Below, one piece after another: positions 22,443 through 33,425 of a DNA stretch of 64,000 nucleotides (within the stretch, counting starts at the first letter, position 1; the number at the start of each line of letters is the position of its first letter). Location: assembly GCA_029204045.2 (NCBI GenBank), contig CM055069.1:21742825-21806824 (forward strand). The letters are read 5' to 3'. Both the position numbers and the translations under genes were made by a program. Under the pieces are notes generated by a model. The model saw only the letters and a list, made by a program, of their open reading frames with translations, did not search any database and was not told the origin of the DNA. The stretch is from Tillandsia leiboldiana. Taxonomy: Eukaryota > Streptophyta > Magnoliopsida > Poales > Bromeliaceae.

Positions 22443-25400
22443 TCAGGAGGGGGCCTCAAAAAGGTGTGGGTAGGTATTCCTCAGCTCATCCTCGGGCTCC
22501 CAAGTAGCCTCTCTCTCATCGTGGTGGCTCCACAATACCTTCACATAAGGTATAACCCGACTTCGCAATTCTCTCGACTCTCGAGCAAGAATTCGAATCG
22601 GGCGCTCCCGGAAGTGTAGATCCTCGTCCAGCTCCAAAGAAGTGAAGTACACAACGTGAGAGGGATCATAGACATACCTCCTCAACACAGATACATGGAA
22701 AACATCATGAGTATCGGCTAGCCGTGGCGGTAGAGCAATCCGATAGGCGACAGGGCCGACACGCTCAAGAATCTCAAATGGGCCAATAAAACGCGGGCTC
22801 AACTTCCCGCGCACCCCAAAGCGCCGAATCCCTCGAGAGGGCGAGACTTTCAAAAACACATGGTCTCCCACCAGAAACACCAAGTCTCGCCTCCTCTTAT
22901 CGGCGTAGCTCTTCTGTCGGCTCTGAGCAGTGACCAAGTGGCGCCGAATAACCTTAACTTTCTCCTCAGCCTCCAAGAGCAAGTCAGGCCCCAAGGTTTT
23001 TCTTTCACCCACATCACTCCAACAAAGAGGCGATCGACATTTCCTACCATACAATGCTTCAAAGGGTGCCATCTGGATACTCGCCTGGAAGCTATTGTTG
23101 TAGGCAAACTCTGCAAGTCTCAAGTGTCGATCCCAACTGCCACTAAAACTCATGACACAAGCTCTCAACATGTCCTCCAAGGTCTGAATCGTCCGCTCCG
23201 ACTGTCCGTCGGTCTGTGGGTGAAAGGCAGTGCTAAACTGAAGCTGGGTCCCCATAGCCGACTGCAAGCTCCTCCAAAACTGAGAGGTAAACCTGGGATC
23301 CCTATCTGATACAATAGAAGCTGGCACTCCATGAAGCCTCACGATCTCGTCAAGGTATAACTGTGCTAATCTCTCCAAGGCCCAACCAGACTGAATCGGC
23401 AGAAAGTGAGCTGATTTAGTCAACCGATCAACGATCACCCAAATGGCATCGGCTCCTCCCTGAGTTCTCGGCAGACCCACAATAAAGTCCATGGTAACAC
23501 AATCCCATTTCCACTCAGGGATTGGTAGGCTTTGTAACTTGCCAGCGGGAACCTGATGTTCCGCTTTAACCTGCTGGCAAGTTAGACAGCGGGCCACAAA
23601 CCTACCAACATCCCTCTTCAAGCCCTGCCACCAAAACTGAGTCTTCAAGTCCCTATACATCTTAGTTCCCCCAGGATGGAGGGTGTAAGGTGTATAGTGA
23701 GCCTCTCTCAGGATCAGCTCTCTAATATCCTCATCCGCCGGTACACAAATGCGGTCCCTGTACCTGAGTACTCCCGCGACATCCACAGAAAAGTCCCCGC
23801 TCTGTCCAAGCTGCATCTGATCTCGAATCCTGAGAAGATAGGGGTCTCCACTCTGCTTCTCTCTAATCCTGTCCAGTAGCGTGGGCTGCAAGACCATAGA
23901 CATAAGTCTTGCCGAAACCCCAGGGGACACAACCTCTAAATCTAAACTCCTCAGCTGCTCTCTCAGTGGTCTCTGCTGGGTAATAAGCATACTCAAGGTC
24001 TGCCCTGCTCGCCTGCTCAAAGCATCCGCGACCACGTTAGCCTTGCCGGGATGATAGAGAATGCTCAAGTCATAGTCCTTTAACAGCTCAAGCCACCGGC
24101 GCTGCCTTAGGTTGAGTTCCTTCTGGGTGAACAGGTACTTCAAACTCTGATGATCGGTAAAAATCTCACAGCGCTCGCCATACAAATAGTGCCGCCAGAG
24201 CTTCAAGGCAAAAACCACAGCAGCGAGCTCAAGGTCATGTGTAGGGTAATTCCTCTCATAATCCTTTAACTGGCGAGAAGCGTAGGCAATCACCCTACCA
24301 TGTTGCATCAACACGCAACCAAGGCCGCTGTGGGAGGCATCACTGTAAATCACGTACCCCTCTCCCATAACTGGTAGTGCAAGAACTGGTGCTGAAATCA
24401 ACCTCTGCTTCAAATCCTCGAAGCTTTGCTGGCATTGCTCTGTCCAAACAAATTTTACCCCTTTCTTCGTCAATTTGGTGAGGGGAGAAGAGAGCTTCGC
24501 AAAGCCCTCAACAAAACGACGGTAGTAGCCTGCAAGGCCCACGAAGCTCCGAATCTCCGCCACCGTCGTAGGTCTAGGCCAATCCCGCACTGAAACTATC
24601 TTGGCCGGGTCCACTGCCACCCCTGCGGCTGAAACAATGTGGCCTAGAAAAGAAACCTCGCGAAGCCAAAAGGCGCACTTCTTTAACTTCGCATACAGCT
24701 TTTTCTCCCTCAAAAGCTGCAGCACTAACCTCAAGTGCTCCTCGTGCTCAAAGTCGCTACGGGAGTAAATCAGGATGTCATCAATGAAAACCACCATAAA
24801 ACGGTCCAAGTACGGCTGAAAGACTCGGTTCATCAGATCCATGAACGCCGCCGGGGCATTCGTCAAACCAAAAGGTAGCACTGTAAACTCGTAATGCCCA
24901 TACCGAGACCTGAACGCCGTCTTGGACACATCCTCGGCCCTCACCCTCAGCTGGTGGTAACCGGACTGCAGATCAATCTTCGAGAAAACCGTGGCTCCCT
25001 GAAGCTGATCGAATAAATCATCAATCCGAGGAAGTGGATACTTGTTCTTGATGGTCACTTTATTCAATTCCCTGTAGTCCACACAAAGCCTAAGTGACCC
25101 GTCCTTTTTCTTCACAAAAAGAATCGGGGCTCCCCAAGGAGAAACACTAGGACGAACAAACCCGCGATCCAAGAGATCCTGAAGCTGAGCCTTTAGCTCT
25201 CTCAATTCTGCTGGTGCCATTCTGTAGGGTGCCTTAGAGATTGGCGTGGTTCCAGGGACCACGTCAATCACAAACTCAATCTCTCGATCCGGCGGCATAG
25301 ACGATAGCTCGGGAGGGAACACATCTGGATACTCTCGGACGATAGGAATGTCCTCGAGTCCAGGCATCGCCGTAGGCGCCTCTACCACAGTAGCTAAGAA

Positions 25401-27173
25401 AGCAACACAACCGTGACTCATCAGCTGTCGGGCTCTAGCAGAAGAGATCGTCGCTGCGAACAGCGTACTCTGACAACCTCTGAAAACATACTCCTCCTGT
25501 CCCGGCTCCCTGAGGGTCACAGTCCTCTCTCGACAATCAATAGCAGCGTAATACCGAGTCAACCAATCCATCCCCAAAACTACGTCGAAATCCTGGAGCT
25601 GGCGAAGAACCAAAAGGTCTACAGGTAAAATCCAAGGCCCTAACTGTACAGGGCAGGACCAACAACACTCATCAACGTGTAGAACATGACCGGGTAACTG
25701 AACCTCACGAGCACAAGACAAGGGTCCTATCTCTAGCCCATGCATGAATGCAAAAGTCCTACTGATGAATGAATGAGATGCTCCGGTATCAAATAAAGCT
25801 CTAGTGCGAGTAGGGGAGATAAGGATAATACCTGCCACCACGTGGCCAGCTGCCTCCGCATCATCGACCTGTGCGGTGTACACCCTGCCGCTCGGGGGTG
25901 GTCGCCTGCCCGACTGTCGTGACGAAGTGGCCCTGTCACCCTGGCCGACCCCTGTCGAGGATCCGCCTGTCAGAAAGGGCGGTGTAGGAAGAACCGAAGC
26001 TGCCGGCGCTGCTGATGACCCCACTCCGGGACAAGACCACGATCTGTGCCCTGCCTGCCCACACCGGTAACATCGGCCCTGCCGCTGGTCACACTGCTGG
26101 GGGGTGTGGGGTCCGCCGCAAATCACACAACTGTCAGTGCGGCTCTGCTGCTGCTGCTGCCTAGGAGGCCGGGAGCCTCCCGATCTCTGTCTCCTCTGTG
26201 CCCCGCGGCCTCGAGGCGGAATCTGAGGCGGCCTCGGGGGCCGCGGCCTGCTCGTCTGCCCAGAATCCTGCGGTGCGGGGCGCTTCTCTCCAGAACTAGA
26301 CCCCGGCGCCCCGCCCCTCTCAGCCATGATCACCCGCCCTCGAGAGACCCACCGTGCACGCTCCATGGCCGCGTCTAGTGTCAACGATCGGTGAGAATGA
26401 ACCAGGTGATAGATATCCGGGTGCAGCCCTCGCTCGAAAAGGTCCACTCTCTGGGCCTCATCAGGGGCAACATGCGGCACGCTGCTCAATAAGCGCTGGA
26501 ACTCTCGAATATAGTCCGGAAGGGGTCGGCTACCCTGCTGCAGTCGACGGAGATCCCCCTCAAGCTTCTGCTTTGCACTGTCGGGGAAGTAGGCCCCGAG
26601 TAGCAAAGCGCGGAACTCCTGCCAAGACACCACCGGAGCTCCAGGCGGTCCCGGGGGGCGGACACGACGCCACCAAGTCTCAGCGTCACCCTCCAGGAAG
26701 TGAGTAGCCAAATATACCTGATGCTTTTCTTTAATAAACAGGTTCTCGAACAACTTCTCTAATGCTGAAATCCAGTTTTCTACTTCCCGCGGCTCAGAAC
26801 TCTGCCCGGCGAAACGCGGAGGACGGAACTGGCTGACATAAGCTAGACGATCCGTGAGCTCCCTCTGCTCCAACTCTGTCAAAGGGGCGATCTGAGATGA
26901 GGTCGACGAAGTCGCCGCTGGTGGTGCCGCAGATGTCCTCTGCTCAAGTAATCTCATCATCCGTTCCACATTTTCCTCCTGGCGTTTGGCAGCCTCTTCC
27001 TGGCGCCGCAATGCCTCAGTCAACTGGGCCACTTGGGCCCGCAGCTCATGGTCAGACATCTGGGCCACTTGGGCCCGCAGCTCAGGAACCTCACCCTGTG
27101 CAACCTCCTCCTGCTCGGGCCTGTCCTCCGACGCGGAGTGCGCCCTCGTCGTCGCACGACGTCTAGGAGGCAT
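22443..27173 (-). CDS. Uninterrupted gypsy gag-pol polyprotein of element C
   Basis: One frame of 1576 codons from MPPRRRATTR; an in-frame Met 17 codons upstream (27224) is possible but the MPPRRR start is usual in the family. Domains (residues from this start): coiled-coil with a tandem duplication (about 30-85); retrotransposon gag (about 140-260); two zinc knuckles (349-361 and C368-C381); aspartic protease with D462-TG; reverse transcriptase with FIDD at 796-799; RNase H with D945, E982, D1007 and D1050; integrase zinc finger H1159/H1166/C1196/C1199; DDE core D1229, D1290, E1326 (D-35-E); chromodomain-like tail about 1528-1570. All catalytic residues are present. The product copies the element's RNA and integrates it into chromatin. 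Probably autonomous unless the LTR lost in the gap is defective. Confidence 0.95.
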   Translation of the reverse strand: MPPRRRATTRAHSASEDRPEQEEVAQGEVPELRAQVAQMSDHELRAQVAQLTEALRRQEEAAKRQEENVERMMRLLEQRTSAAPPAATSSTSSQIAPLTELEQRELTDRLAYVSQFRPPRFAGQSSEPREVENWISALEKLFENLFIKEKHQVYLATHFLEGDAETWWRRVRPPGPPGAPVVSWQEFRALLLGAYFPDSAKQKLEGDLRRLQQGSRPLPDYIREFQRLLSSVPHVAPDEAQRVDLFERGLHPDIYHLVHSHRSLTLDAAMERARWVSRGRVIMAERGGAPGSSSGEKRPAPQDSGQTSRPRPPRPPQIPPRGRGAQRRQRSGGSRPPRQQQQQSRTDSCVICGGPHTPQQCDQRQGRCYRCGQAGHRSWSCPGVGSSAAPAASVLPTPPFLTGGSSTGVGQGDRATSSRQSGRRPPPSGRVYTAQVDDAEAAGHVVAGIILISPTRTRALFDTGASHSFISRTFAFMHGLEIGPLSCAREVQLPGHVLHVDECCWSCPVQLGPWILPVDLLVLRQLQDFDVVLGMDWLTRYYAAIDCRERTVTLREPGQEEYVFRGCQSTLFAATISSARARQLMSHGCVAFLATVVEAPTAMPGLEDIPIVREYPDVFPPELSSMPPDREIEFVIDVVPGTTPISKAPYRMAPAELRELKAQLQDLLDRGFVRPSVSPWGAPILFVKKKDGSLRLCVDYRELNKVTIKNKYPLPRIDDLFDQLQGATVFSKIDLQSGYHQLRVRAEDVSKTAFRSRYGHYEFTVLPFGLTNAPAAFMDLMNRVFQPYLDRFMVVFIDDILIYSRSDFEHEEHLRLVLQLLREKKLYAKLKKCAFWLREVSFLGHIVSAAGVAVDPAKIVSVRDWPRPTTVAEIRSFVGLAGYYRRFVEGFAKLSSPLTKLTKKGVKFVWTEQCQQSFEDLKQRLISAPVLALPVMGEGYVIYSDASHSGLGCVLMQHGRVIAYASRQLKDYERNYPTHDLELAAVVFALKLWRHYLYGERCEIFTDHQSLKYLFTQKELNLRQRRWLELLKDYDLSILYHPGKANVVADALSRRAGQTLSMLITQQRPLREQLRSLDLEVVSPGVSARLMSMVLQPTLLDRIREKQSGDPYLLRIRDQMQLGQSGDFSVDVAGVLRYRDRICVPADEDIRELILREAHYTPYTLHPGGTKMYRDLKTQFWWQGLKRDVGRFVARCLTCQQVKAEHQVPAGKLQSLPIPEWKWDCVTMDFIVGLPRTQGGADAIWVIVDRLTKSAHFLPIQSGWALERLAQLYLDEIVRLHGVPASIVSDRDPRFTSQFWRSLQSAMGTQLQFSTAFHPQTDGQSERTIQTLEDMLRACVMSFSGSWDRHLRLAEFAYNNSFQASIQMAPFEALYGRKCRSPLCWSDVGERKTLGPDLLLEAEEKVKVIRRHLVTAQSRQKSYADKRRRDLVFLVGDHVFLKVSPSRGIRRFGVRGKLSPRFIGPFEILERVGPVAYRIALPPRLADTHDVFHVSVLRRYVYDPSHVVYFTSLELDEDLHFRERPIRILARESRELRSRVIPYVKVLWSHHDEREATWEPEDELRNTYPHLFEAPS

Positions 27174-27448
27174 CTCAGGCAACTGCGACAGGGAAAACAG
27201 GGTGTCAGAGAACAAAAACCTCACAACCCAAAGACAGCGAGAGTTTAAGACATGTTTCCAGCTCTAAAGTGTTGTGTTGTCTGCAGCCAACAGAACTACT
27301 TTAGAGAGCTAACATGTACGGTCACTCGCCCGACGTCCCGGGGGAGTCACAACACAACCAAAACTCTCGCTATCACACAACTCTCCCGACAGTCACTCTA
27401 CTGTCCAAACAAAAGCCTAGGGTCCCTAAGTCCCCAAAGACCTAAACA

Positions 27449-27465
27449 CCTAGGCTCTGATACCA
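27449..27465 (-). other. Primer binding site of element C
   Basis: Minus-strand TGGTATCAGAGCCTAGG, complementary to initiator tRNA-Met, 7 bp from the LTR at 27473. Confidence 0.92.
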
Positions 27466-28082
27466 CCTAATCTGTCACGCCCCGGGGTCGAGCCTGCGAC
27501 CCGGGCTCGCCAACAGACCCGCCGTCTGTGCGGAAACTGCCGCACAGACGAAGCGTCTAACCTGCAAGAAGGGATCTAGCCATACAAGTATCAGAGCAAA
27601 GGAGATGCAACGCTAAAATAAAGTAAACTGCATACAAGAGTCACTAAGTACAAAGTCCAGGTACAACATCCGCTACCTCCCCAAAAGGGGTACACCACCA
27701 CTAACAGATACAAAAGTGGGAACCAAAAATACCCGAGTAGCTCTACCTGTGACTCAACAGACCCAAGTGGCACTAGTCGGCCAAGCCCTTGCCACGGTCT
27801 GAAGACTCTGCACGCGCCGGCCCTGGAACGGCCTCCTCAGTAATACCTGTCACACACGGCGGGTGTGAGATCAACTAAAAGTCAGATCTCAGTGGGTACC
27901 GATGCCATATCCTCGGTAGCCCACCAAGTCCACTGGAGGCAAAAAAACAGATAGATAGATAGATAGATAATACTGGAATGAAAGCTGTAAGTAAATCTAT
28001 CACTATATGCCTCAATGCAATGCTGTACTAAATGCCATCTAGCATAATATGAAAATGACCACCCGCACATGTCATTTCCCCG

Positions 28083-28318
28083 CAGCCACCCAGTAGCCCG
28101 GCCGGGGGCGAGCTTCCACTGGTATCTCGGCCAGGGAAGCACTCTCCTGGTAACGCGGCCAGGGAAAAGGTCCTCCCGGTAACTCGGCCGGGTAAACAGT
28201 CTTCCCGGTAACTCGGCCGGGGAAAGGTACCCTCCTGGTAGCTCGGCCAGGGACAAATGCATCCCCTCGGTAACTCGGCCGGGGGAAAACCCTCCTGGTA
28301 ACTCGGCCAGGGCTTTGA
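28083..28318. repeat. Tandem array in C LTR (TAACTCGGCC units)
   Basis: About seven diverged units of roughly 30 bp, each with CCTGGTAACTCGGCC(A/G)GGG or a close variant. Confidence 0.85.
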
Positions 28319-28726
28319 ATGCAGCTGTGCAGTCCAAAGCGAATACCAATCAGCGAGATACACGTCCCGGTCGGAAACTATAACCCGCGACCTGCGCGGC
28401 CGACCCGCACTTGCCCGACAGCGTAAGGTCACGATACGTTCGCGTTCGTAAAGAAAAGGGGCATCCCGTGGTCCATCGAAAGAAACCAACCCACCTGTGT
28501 AGAACCCGCAAAAGTCGCGCACCCAACGAAGGTCTCAGCGCGATCTCACAACTCCTCGCGGCACAGCGCTCACCACCGATCACGAAGTCAAGCTGACACA
28601 GAGGCACACTGCGAAAACGGTGGAAACTGGAATCAGAAAAGCCGCGGTCGAAAACCACGCCCACAAGGCGACAAAACCTCCTCCGGCGACGAGAACGCCG
28701 CGAGTGGCGCGGAAAGCCCATCGCAC

Positions 28727-29450
28727 CCACGCCGCGGCGCGCGGCCGGGCCGCAGCCCGCGCGGCAACAGCACTGCCCGCGGCCGCACGGCACAAAGGCC
28801 GCCCGCGCGGCGCCTTGCAGGCCCGCGCGCCTCGCGCGCGGCCTGCAGGCCCGCCGCGGCACAAGGCCGCCCGCGCGGCCTGGCAGGCCCGCGCGCCTTG
28901 CGCGCGGCCTGCAGGCCCGCCGCGGCACCAGGGCCGCCCGCGCGGCCTCGCAGGCCCGCGTGCCATGCGCGCGGCCTGCAGGCCCGCCACGGCACCAGGG
29001 CCGCCCGCGCGGCCTGCAGGGCCGCCGCGGCACCCGGGCCGCCGGTGCGGCCTGGCAGGCCCGCGCGCCTTGCGCGCGGCCTGCAGGCCCGCCGCGGCAC
29101 CCGGGCCGCCCGCGCGGCCTCGCAGGCCCGCGCGCCTTGCGCGCGGGGCCTGCAGGCCCGCCGCGGCACCAGGGCCGCCCGCGGCACCGCGCACGCACCG
29201 CAGTGCCGCGCGCGGCCCCGCGCGGGCCCGCGGCACTGCGCGCGGTCCGTGCAGTGCCCGCGGCACTGCGCACGCACCGCAGTGCCGCACGCGGCCCGCG
29301 CGGGGCCCGCGGCACTGCGCGCGGTCCGCGCAGTGCCCGCGGCACTGCGCACGCACCGCAGTGCCGCGCGCGGCCCGCGCGCGGCCCGCGGCACTGCGCG
29401 CGGTCCGCGCAGTGCCCGCGGCCAACCGCGCACGCACCGCGCCCCCCCTC
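28727..29450. repeat. GC-rich minisatellites in C LTR
   Basis: Two adjoining arrays. First (about 28795-29175), units with GGCCTGCAGGCCCGC, in which GGCCTGCAGGCC is a 12-bp palindrome. Second (about 29180-29430), units alternating GCACTGCGC and GCAGTGCCCGC. Long open frames on both strands are artefacts of the repeats. Confidence 0.88.
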
Positions 29451-30344
29451 CTGGCGGGGCGCCCAGGGGCCGCTGCGGCCTGGCGCTCCGCTGCACGCCC
29501 ACAGCGGTAGGGTGCCTGCTACGCGCGGCGCTCATGCGCGCCCGCGCAGCGGCACCTGCTGCGAGCAGCGCCACAGCCCGGCCGCCGGCGCCCTGCTGCT
29601 CAATGTGGCAGCAGGGCGCGCGCTGCGCGCGACGAGCATGCGCGCACGCGCAGCCCCAGCCCACACAGATCGCGCCGCCGCATTTGCGCGAGCGGCGCGA
29701 GTAGTGCCACACCTCGGCACTCGGCCCACACGACGCAGCGGCAAAAGAAATAAAACAAAAAGAAGGATAGGAGAGGGGAGAAGCCAAAACCCACTTGCAA
29801 CAAAAATGAAACACCAACCTTGTTATGGTCAGCCCGCAAGCTCCGCTCGACTCCACACCGTCGCAGCGAGGGAAAGATAAAAGCCCAAGAACCCTCCTCC
29901 AACCCCTCTTCTTCTTCCTCTTCTTCTTCCTTTGCTTCAGACCACCACAAAAAGCAGGGAGGTGTGTGGTGAGGTGGCTCGAGAGAGAGAGTGAGAGGGA
30001 GTTAAATAAAGGGGAAAAGAAATAAATTTCCCCACCAACCCACTAATTAAATAGCACCAGCCACCCTAATTAATTAGCACTCCCCCCCTCAGTCAACAAC
30101 ACACCCTCCACCAACAGCACTAAGGAAAGGAAACATTAGAATAAATTAATTAAAGCAATTAAATAATTAAAATAATCAAAGAAAAGGCCACGACAACTCA
30201 CTTTTCGACCCCGGCACCTCCGCCGTCGCCCGGAACCACCCGAACACCGCTGTAAATCGAAAATACACGCGCTCACGCCTTTTTCCCGTCAAAAGGCTCG
30301 CCGGTGGAGTCAGAAAGCTCAACCCAAAAACCGGTATACTACAT

Positions 30345-32483
30345 CATAGCCGGAATTTACCGCTAAATTTTTGGGCTGAAGCCGTGAACACCGCTGTCTA
30401 TGTCATTAATAGAGTTTACTTGCGCCCAGGAACCTTAAATACACCATATGAGCTGTGGTTTAGTAGAAAACCCAACATCAAATATTTTCGTGTCTTCGGG
30501 AGTCGATGTTACATTTTACGTGACCGTGAAAATCTTGGAAAGTTCGACTCTCGAAGTGATGAAGGGATCCTTTTGGGTTATTCTACGAATAGCAGAGCAT
30601 ATCGAGTATTTAACATTGAATCTAAGACGATCGTAGAATCTATAAATGTTAAAGTCGATGAAGTTTTTCACTTTGGATCTGAAAAATCTACCCTCGATAT
30701 CTCTCTAGATGATGATTCTCCTGCTAATGCATCTTCTCATAATAATACTTCCAATATTAATGATGCATCTAATGGCTCTTCAAGTTTATCTGATGTGCAG
30801 GAATCATCTCATGTATCTCCGAGTACTCCGTTTCAACAAACGTTACGAATCTCCAAGGATCATCCGGAATCGAATATTATTGGAGATCCACAAGAAGGAG
30901 TTAGAACTCGGAGGCAGTTGGTTTGTGGATTCGCTTGCTACGTATCTTTAATCGAACCAAAGAACATAGATGAAGCTCTTCAGGATGACTACTGGATTAA
31001 AGCAATGCAGGAAGAGCTCCATCAATTTGAGCGAAACAAAGTCTGGGAATTAACGAAGCCTCCAAAGCAACACAATGTGATAGGTACCAAATGGATCTTC
31101 AAGAACAAGAAAAATGAGGATGGTACTATCATCAGGAACAAGGCACGATTAGTTGCTCAAGGCTACTCTCAAGTAGAAGGTATAGACTTTGACGAAACAT
31201 TCGCCCCTGTAGCTAGACTCGAGTCCATTCGTATACTATTTGCTATTGCTTGTCATTTTAAAATCAAATTATTTCAAATGGACGTTAAGAGCGCATTTCT
31301 AAATGGGTTTTTAAATGAGGAAGTTTATGTGGCTCAACCGAAAGGTTTTGTAGATCATAAACAACCTAACCATGTTTTTCGTTTGAAAAAGGCTCTTTAC
31401 GGTCTGAAACAAGCACCGCGAGCATGGTACGAAAGGTTAACAAAGCACCTTTTGGAGAAGGGCTATACTCGAGGGGGAGCTGATAGGACTCTCTTTGTGA
31501 AGCATTATCAAAGCAATTTCATTGTAGCACAAATCTATGTCGATGACATTGTATTTGGCGCAACAAGAGATAATGATGCTTCTAAATTCGCGGAAACCAT
31601 GGAGAGCGAATTTGAGATGTCCATGATGGGCGAATTGACTTATTTCCTTGGATTGCAAATTAAACAAAATGATGAAGGTATTCACTTGAGTCAATCCAAG
31701 TATGCAATGGAGTTGGTCAAAAAGTTTGATCTCGAAAATTGTAAAGATTTTCCGACTCCAATGGGAACTAGCCACAAGGGACTTGGAAGTGAATCACATA
31801 GTGAGAATGTAGACGAGAAACTGTATCGAAGTATGATTGGAAGTCTACTTTACCTCACGGCTAGTCGCCCGGATATATCTTTTGGTGTTGGGATTTGCGC
31901 GAGATATCAATCAGCACCAAAGGAGGTTCACCTGAAAGCGGTGAAAAGGATCATCCGGTATATCAAAGGATCAATTAATTTCGGAATTTGGTATCCTATG
32001 GGAACAAGTTTGGATATTGTTGGATACTCAGATGCCGATTGGGCAGGATCAGTGGATGATCGGAAAAGCACGAGTGGTGCATGCTTCTATCTTGGCCATT
32101 GCCTTGTTGCATGGCACAGTAAAAAGCAGAACTGCATAGCACTCTCGACTGCCGAAGCGGAATACATTTCAGCTGGAAGTTGCTCAACTCAACTCATTTG
32201 GATGAAAAGCGTATTGAGCGATTTCCGCATTTCAGCATCTTCGGTAACAATTCTTTGTGACAACACAAGTGCAATTAACATTTCTAAAAACCCTGTGTTG
32301 CACTCTAGAACAAAACATATTGAACTTAGATATCATTTTCTTAGAGAGCTAGTTGAATCAAATACTCTTCAACTTTCATATATTTCAACTGAGGATCAAT
32401 TAGCTGACATTCTAACAAAACCTTTGGATCAAAAACGTTTTATTCATTTACGAAAAGCAATTGGAATGCTTTCCTTGAAATAA
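30345..32483 (+). CDS. Ty1/copia pol, 5'-truncated (integrase C-term, RT, RNase H)
   Basis: The open frame enters directly from the element C junction (HSRNLPLNFWAEA...), so there is no native start. It encodes the end of the integrase (about 30345-30620), a Ser/Asn-rich linker (about 30700-30850), reverse transcriptase with FQMDVKSAFLNG (around 31275) and the catalytic YVDD codons at 31536-31547, then copia RNase H with YSDADWAG (about 32015) and LSTAEAEY (about 32145). The frame is uninterrupted to TAA at 32481. Integrase before RT is the copia order. F was therefore probably coding-competent when C landed in it. Confidence 0.95.
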   Translation, partial: HSRNLPLNFWAEAVNTAVYVINRVYLRPGTLNTPYELWFSRKPNIKYFRVFGSRCYILRDRENLGKFDSRSDEGILLGYSTNSRAYRVFNIESKTIVESINVKVDEVFHFGSEKSTLDISLDDDSPANASSHNNTSNINDASNGSSSLSDVQESSHVSPSTPFQQTLRISKDHPESNIIGDPQEGVRTRRQLVCGFACYVSLIEPKNIDEALQDDYWIKAMQEELHQFERNKVWELTKPPKQHNVIGTKWIFKNKKNEDGTIIRNKARLVAQGYSQVEGIDFDETFAPVARLESIRILFAIACHFKIKLFQMDVKSAFLNGFLNEEVYVAQPKGFVDHKQPNHVFRLKKALYGLKQAPRAWYERLTKHLLEKGYTRGGADRTLFVKHYQSNFIVAQIYVDDIVFGATRDNDASKFAETMESEFEMSMMGELTYFLGLQIKQNDEGIHLSQSKYAMELVKKFDLENCKDFPTPMGTSHKGLGSESHSENVDEKLYRSMIGSLLYLTASRPDISFGVGICARYQSAPKEVHLKAVKRIIRYIKGSINFGIWYPMGTSLDIVGYSDADWAGSVDDRKSTSGACFYLGHCLVAWHSKKQNCIALSTAEAEYISAGSCSTQLIWMKSVLSDFRISASSVTILCDNTSAINISKNPVLHSRTKHIELRYHFLRELVESNTLQLSYISTEDQLADILTKPLDQKRFIHLRKAIGMLSLK

Positions 32484-33425
32484 ACTTTTTTTTGAAACCT
32501 TTGCTTAGGATAGGTTTTGTATTTGTTTTTGTTTTGTTCATTATCTATGTTTGTACATAGGACATTAATTGAGCATAGATCATAATTGACTTTAATTGCA
32601 TCTTTTCGCACATTTAGAATTTTATTATGCTTTTGCCATCATAATATTTCACTGTTGAAATGATCATTTATGTTAATTAAATCATTTTCTAAGTGATCAA
32701 AGTCAATTTCTCTCTCTCTATGATCTCTTGGTATAGTCATTATCTTATTTGACTGCTTAGTCGAGTATGAAATCGAGATCAATATTTGGTTGAATACTTT
32801 ATATCTTAAATAATTGATAGCCAATTGAGGGGGAGTCATAGAAAAGGTAAAATGCTCAAAAGATGTGGAAAGAGTTACATCCCAATGAGGAGTGTGAAAA
32901 CTACCACCACATGGAGGAAAGAGCTACCACCTCGGTCGTCCGAGTATTGTGTGCAGCTACCACATGTATACCAAGCATGGTTGTTCAAATTTTTTGATTA
33001 AGTAAAATGCATGTTGAAATACTTGACTCCGTCAAATTTCAAGGTTGGTATAAGGTGGGTTTTTAAAGAAAGATGCTCAAAGAGCCACTCTCTTCAACAG
33101 ATTGTCTAGATACATTATCTATTATATTTGGGATTTCAAACATCTATTGATCTTTGTATTTCATTTTCTTTACTGAATTGATGATTTGATAAAGGCATTA
33201 CTCATAAGATCAAGTTAGATGTAATTGAAGGTGTTCAACTTTAAGGGATTTAATTTTTGTAAATTTTCGTTTCATTTTTGGATATTATTGATAGATTTGG
33301 CATAATCTAATTCTTGTTGTATGAAACGATGATTTTTGTTTAAAGTTGATACACATTTGTGCTTACAATCTTTTTCTGGTTTTTCTTGAATTTCTCTGAA
33401 ATTTTCTAAAGAAAAAGTTGGAGCC
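32484..33425 (+). other. pol-to-env spacer of element F, first part
   Basis: AT-rich and without a convincing ORF. It includes TTGAGGGGGAGT at 32825-32836, a polypurine tract of the kind found between pol and the extra ORF of SIRE elements. A segment at about 32876-32906 recurs just before the assembly gap. Confidence 0.7.

Larger units (their letters stand above)
22143..30343 (-). mobile_element. Apparently intact gypsy element C (Tekay/Del-like), right portion
   Basis: A minus-strand element. Left (3') LTR ends at 22390 (its start is in the gap, with B inserted inside it). Interior 22391-27472. Right (5') LTR 27473-30343. The two LTRs differ by about one base over the roughly 245 bp that can be compared, which suggests a recent insertion. 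The element interrupts the integrase region of copia element F at 30343/30344. Its left target duplication copy is lost in the gap. Confidence 0.92.
27473..30343 (-). repeat. Right (5') LTR of element C
   Basis: 2871 bp from TGTCACGCCCCGGGG to GGTATACTACA. It carries the intact target of element B near 30100. It includes a GATA microsatellite at about 27948, a 30-bp-type tandem array and a large GC-rich array. Confidence 0.93.

Noticed and set aside
28350..29880. Frames of 285-407 codons on both strands in element C's LTR
   Set aside because: Same cause: palindromic GC repeats without stop triplets. No domain, and located entirely inside an LTR.
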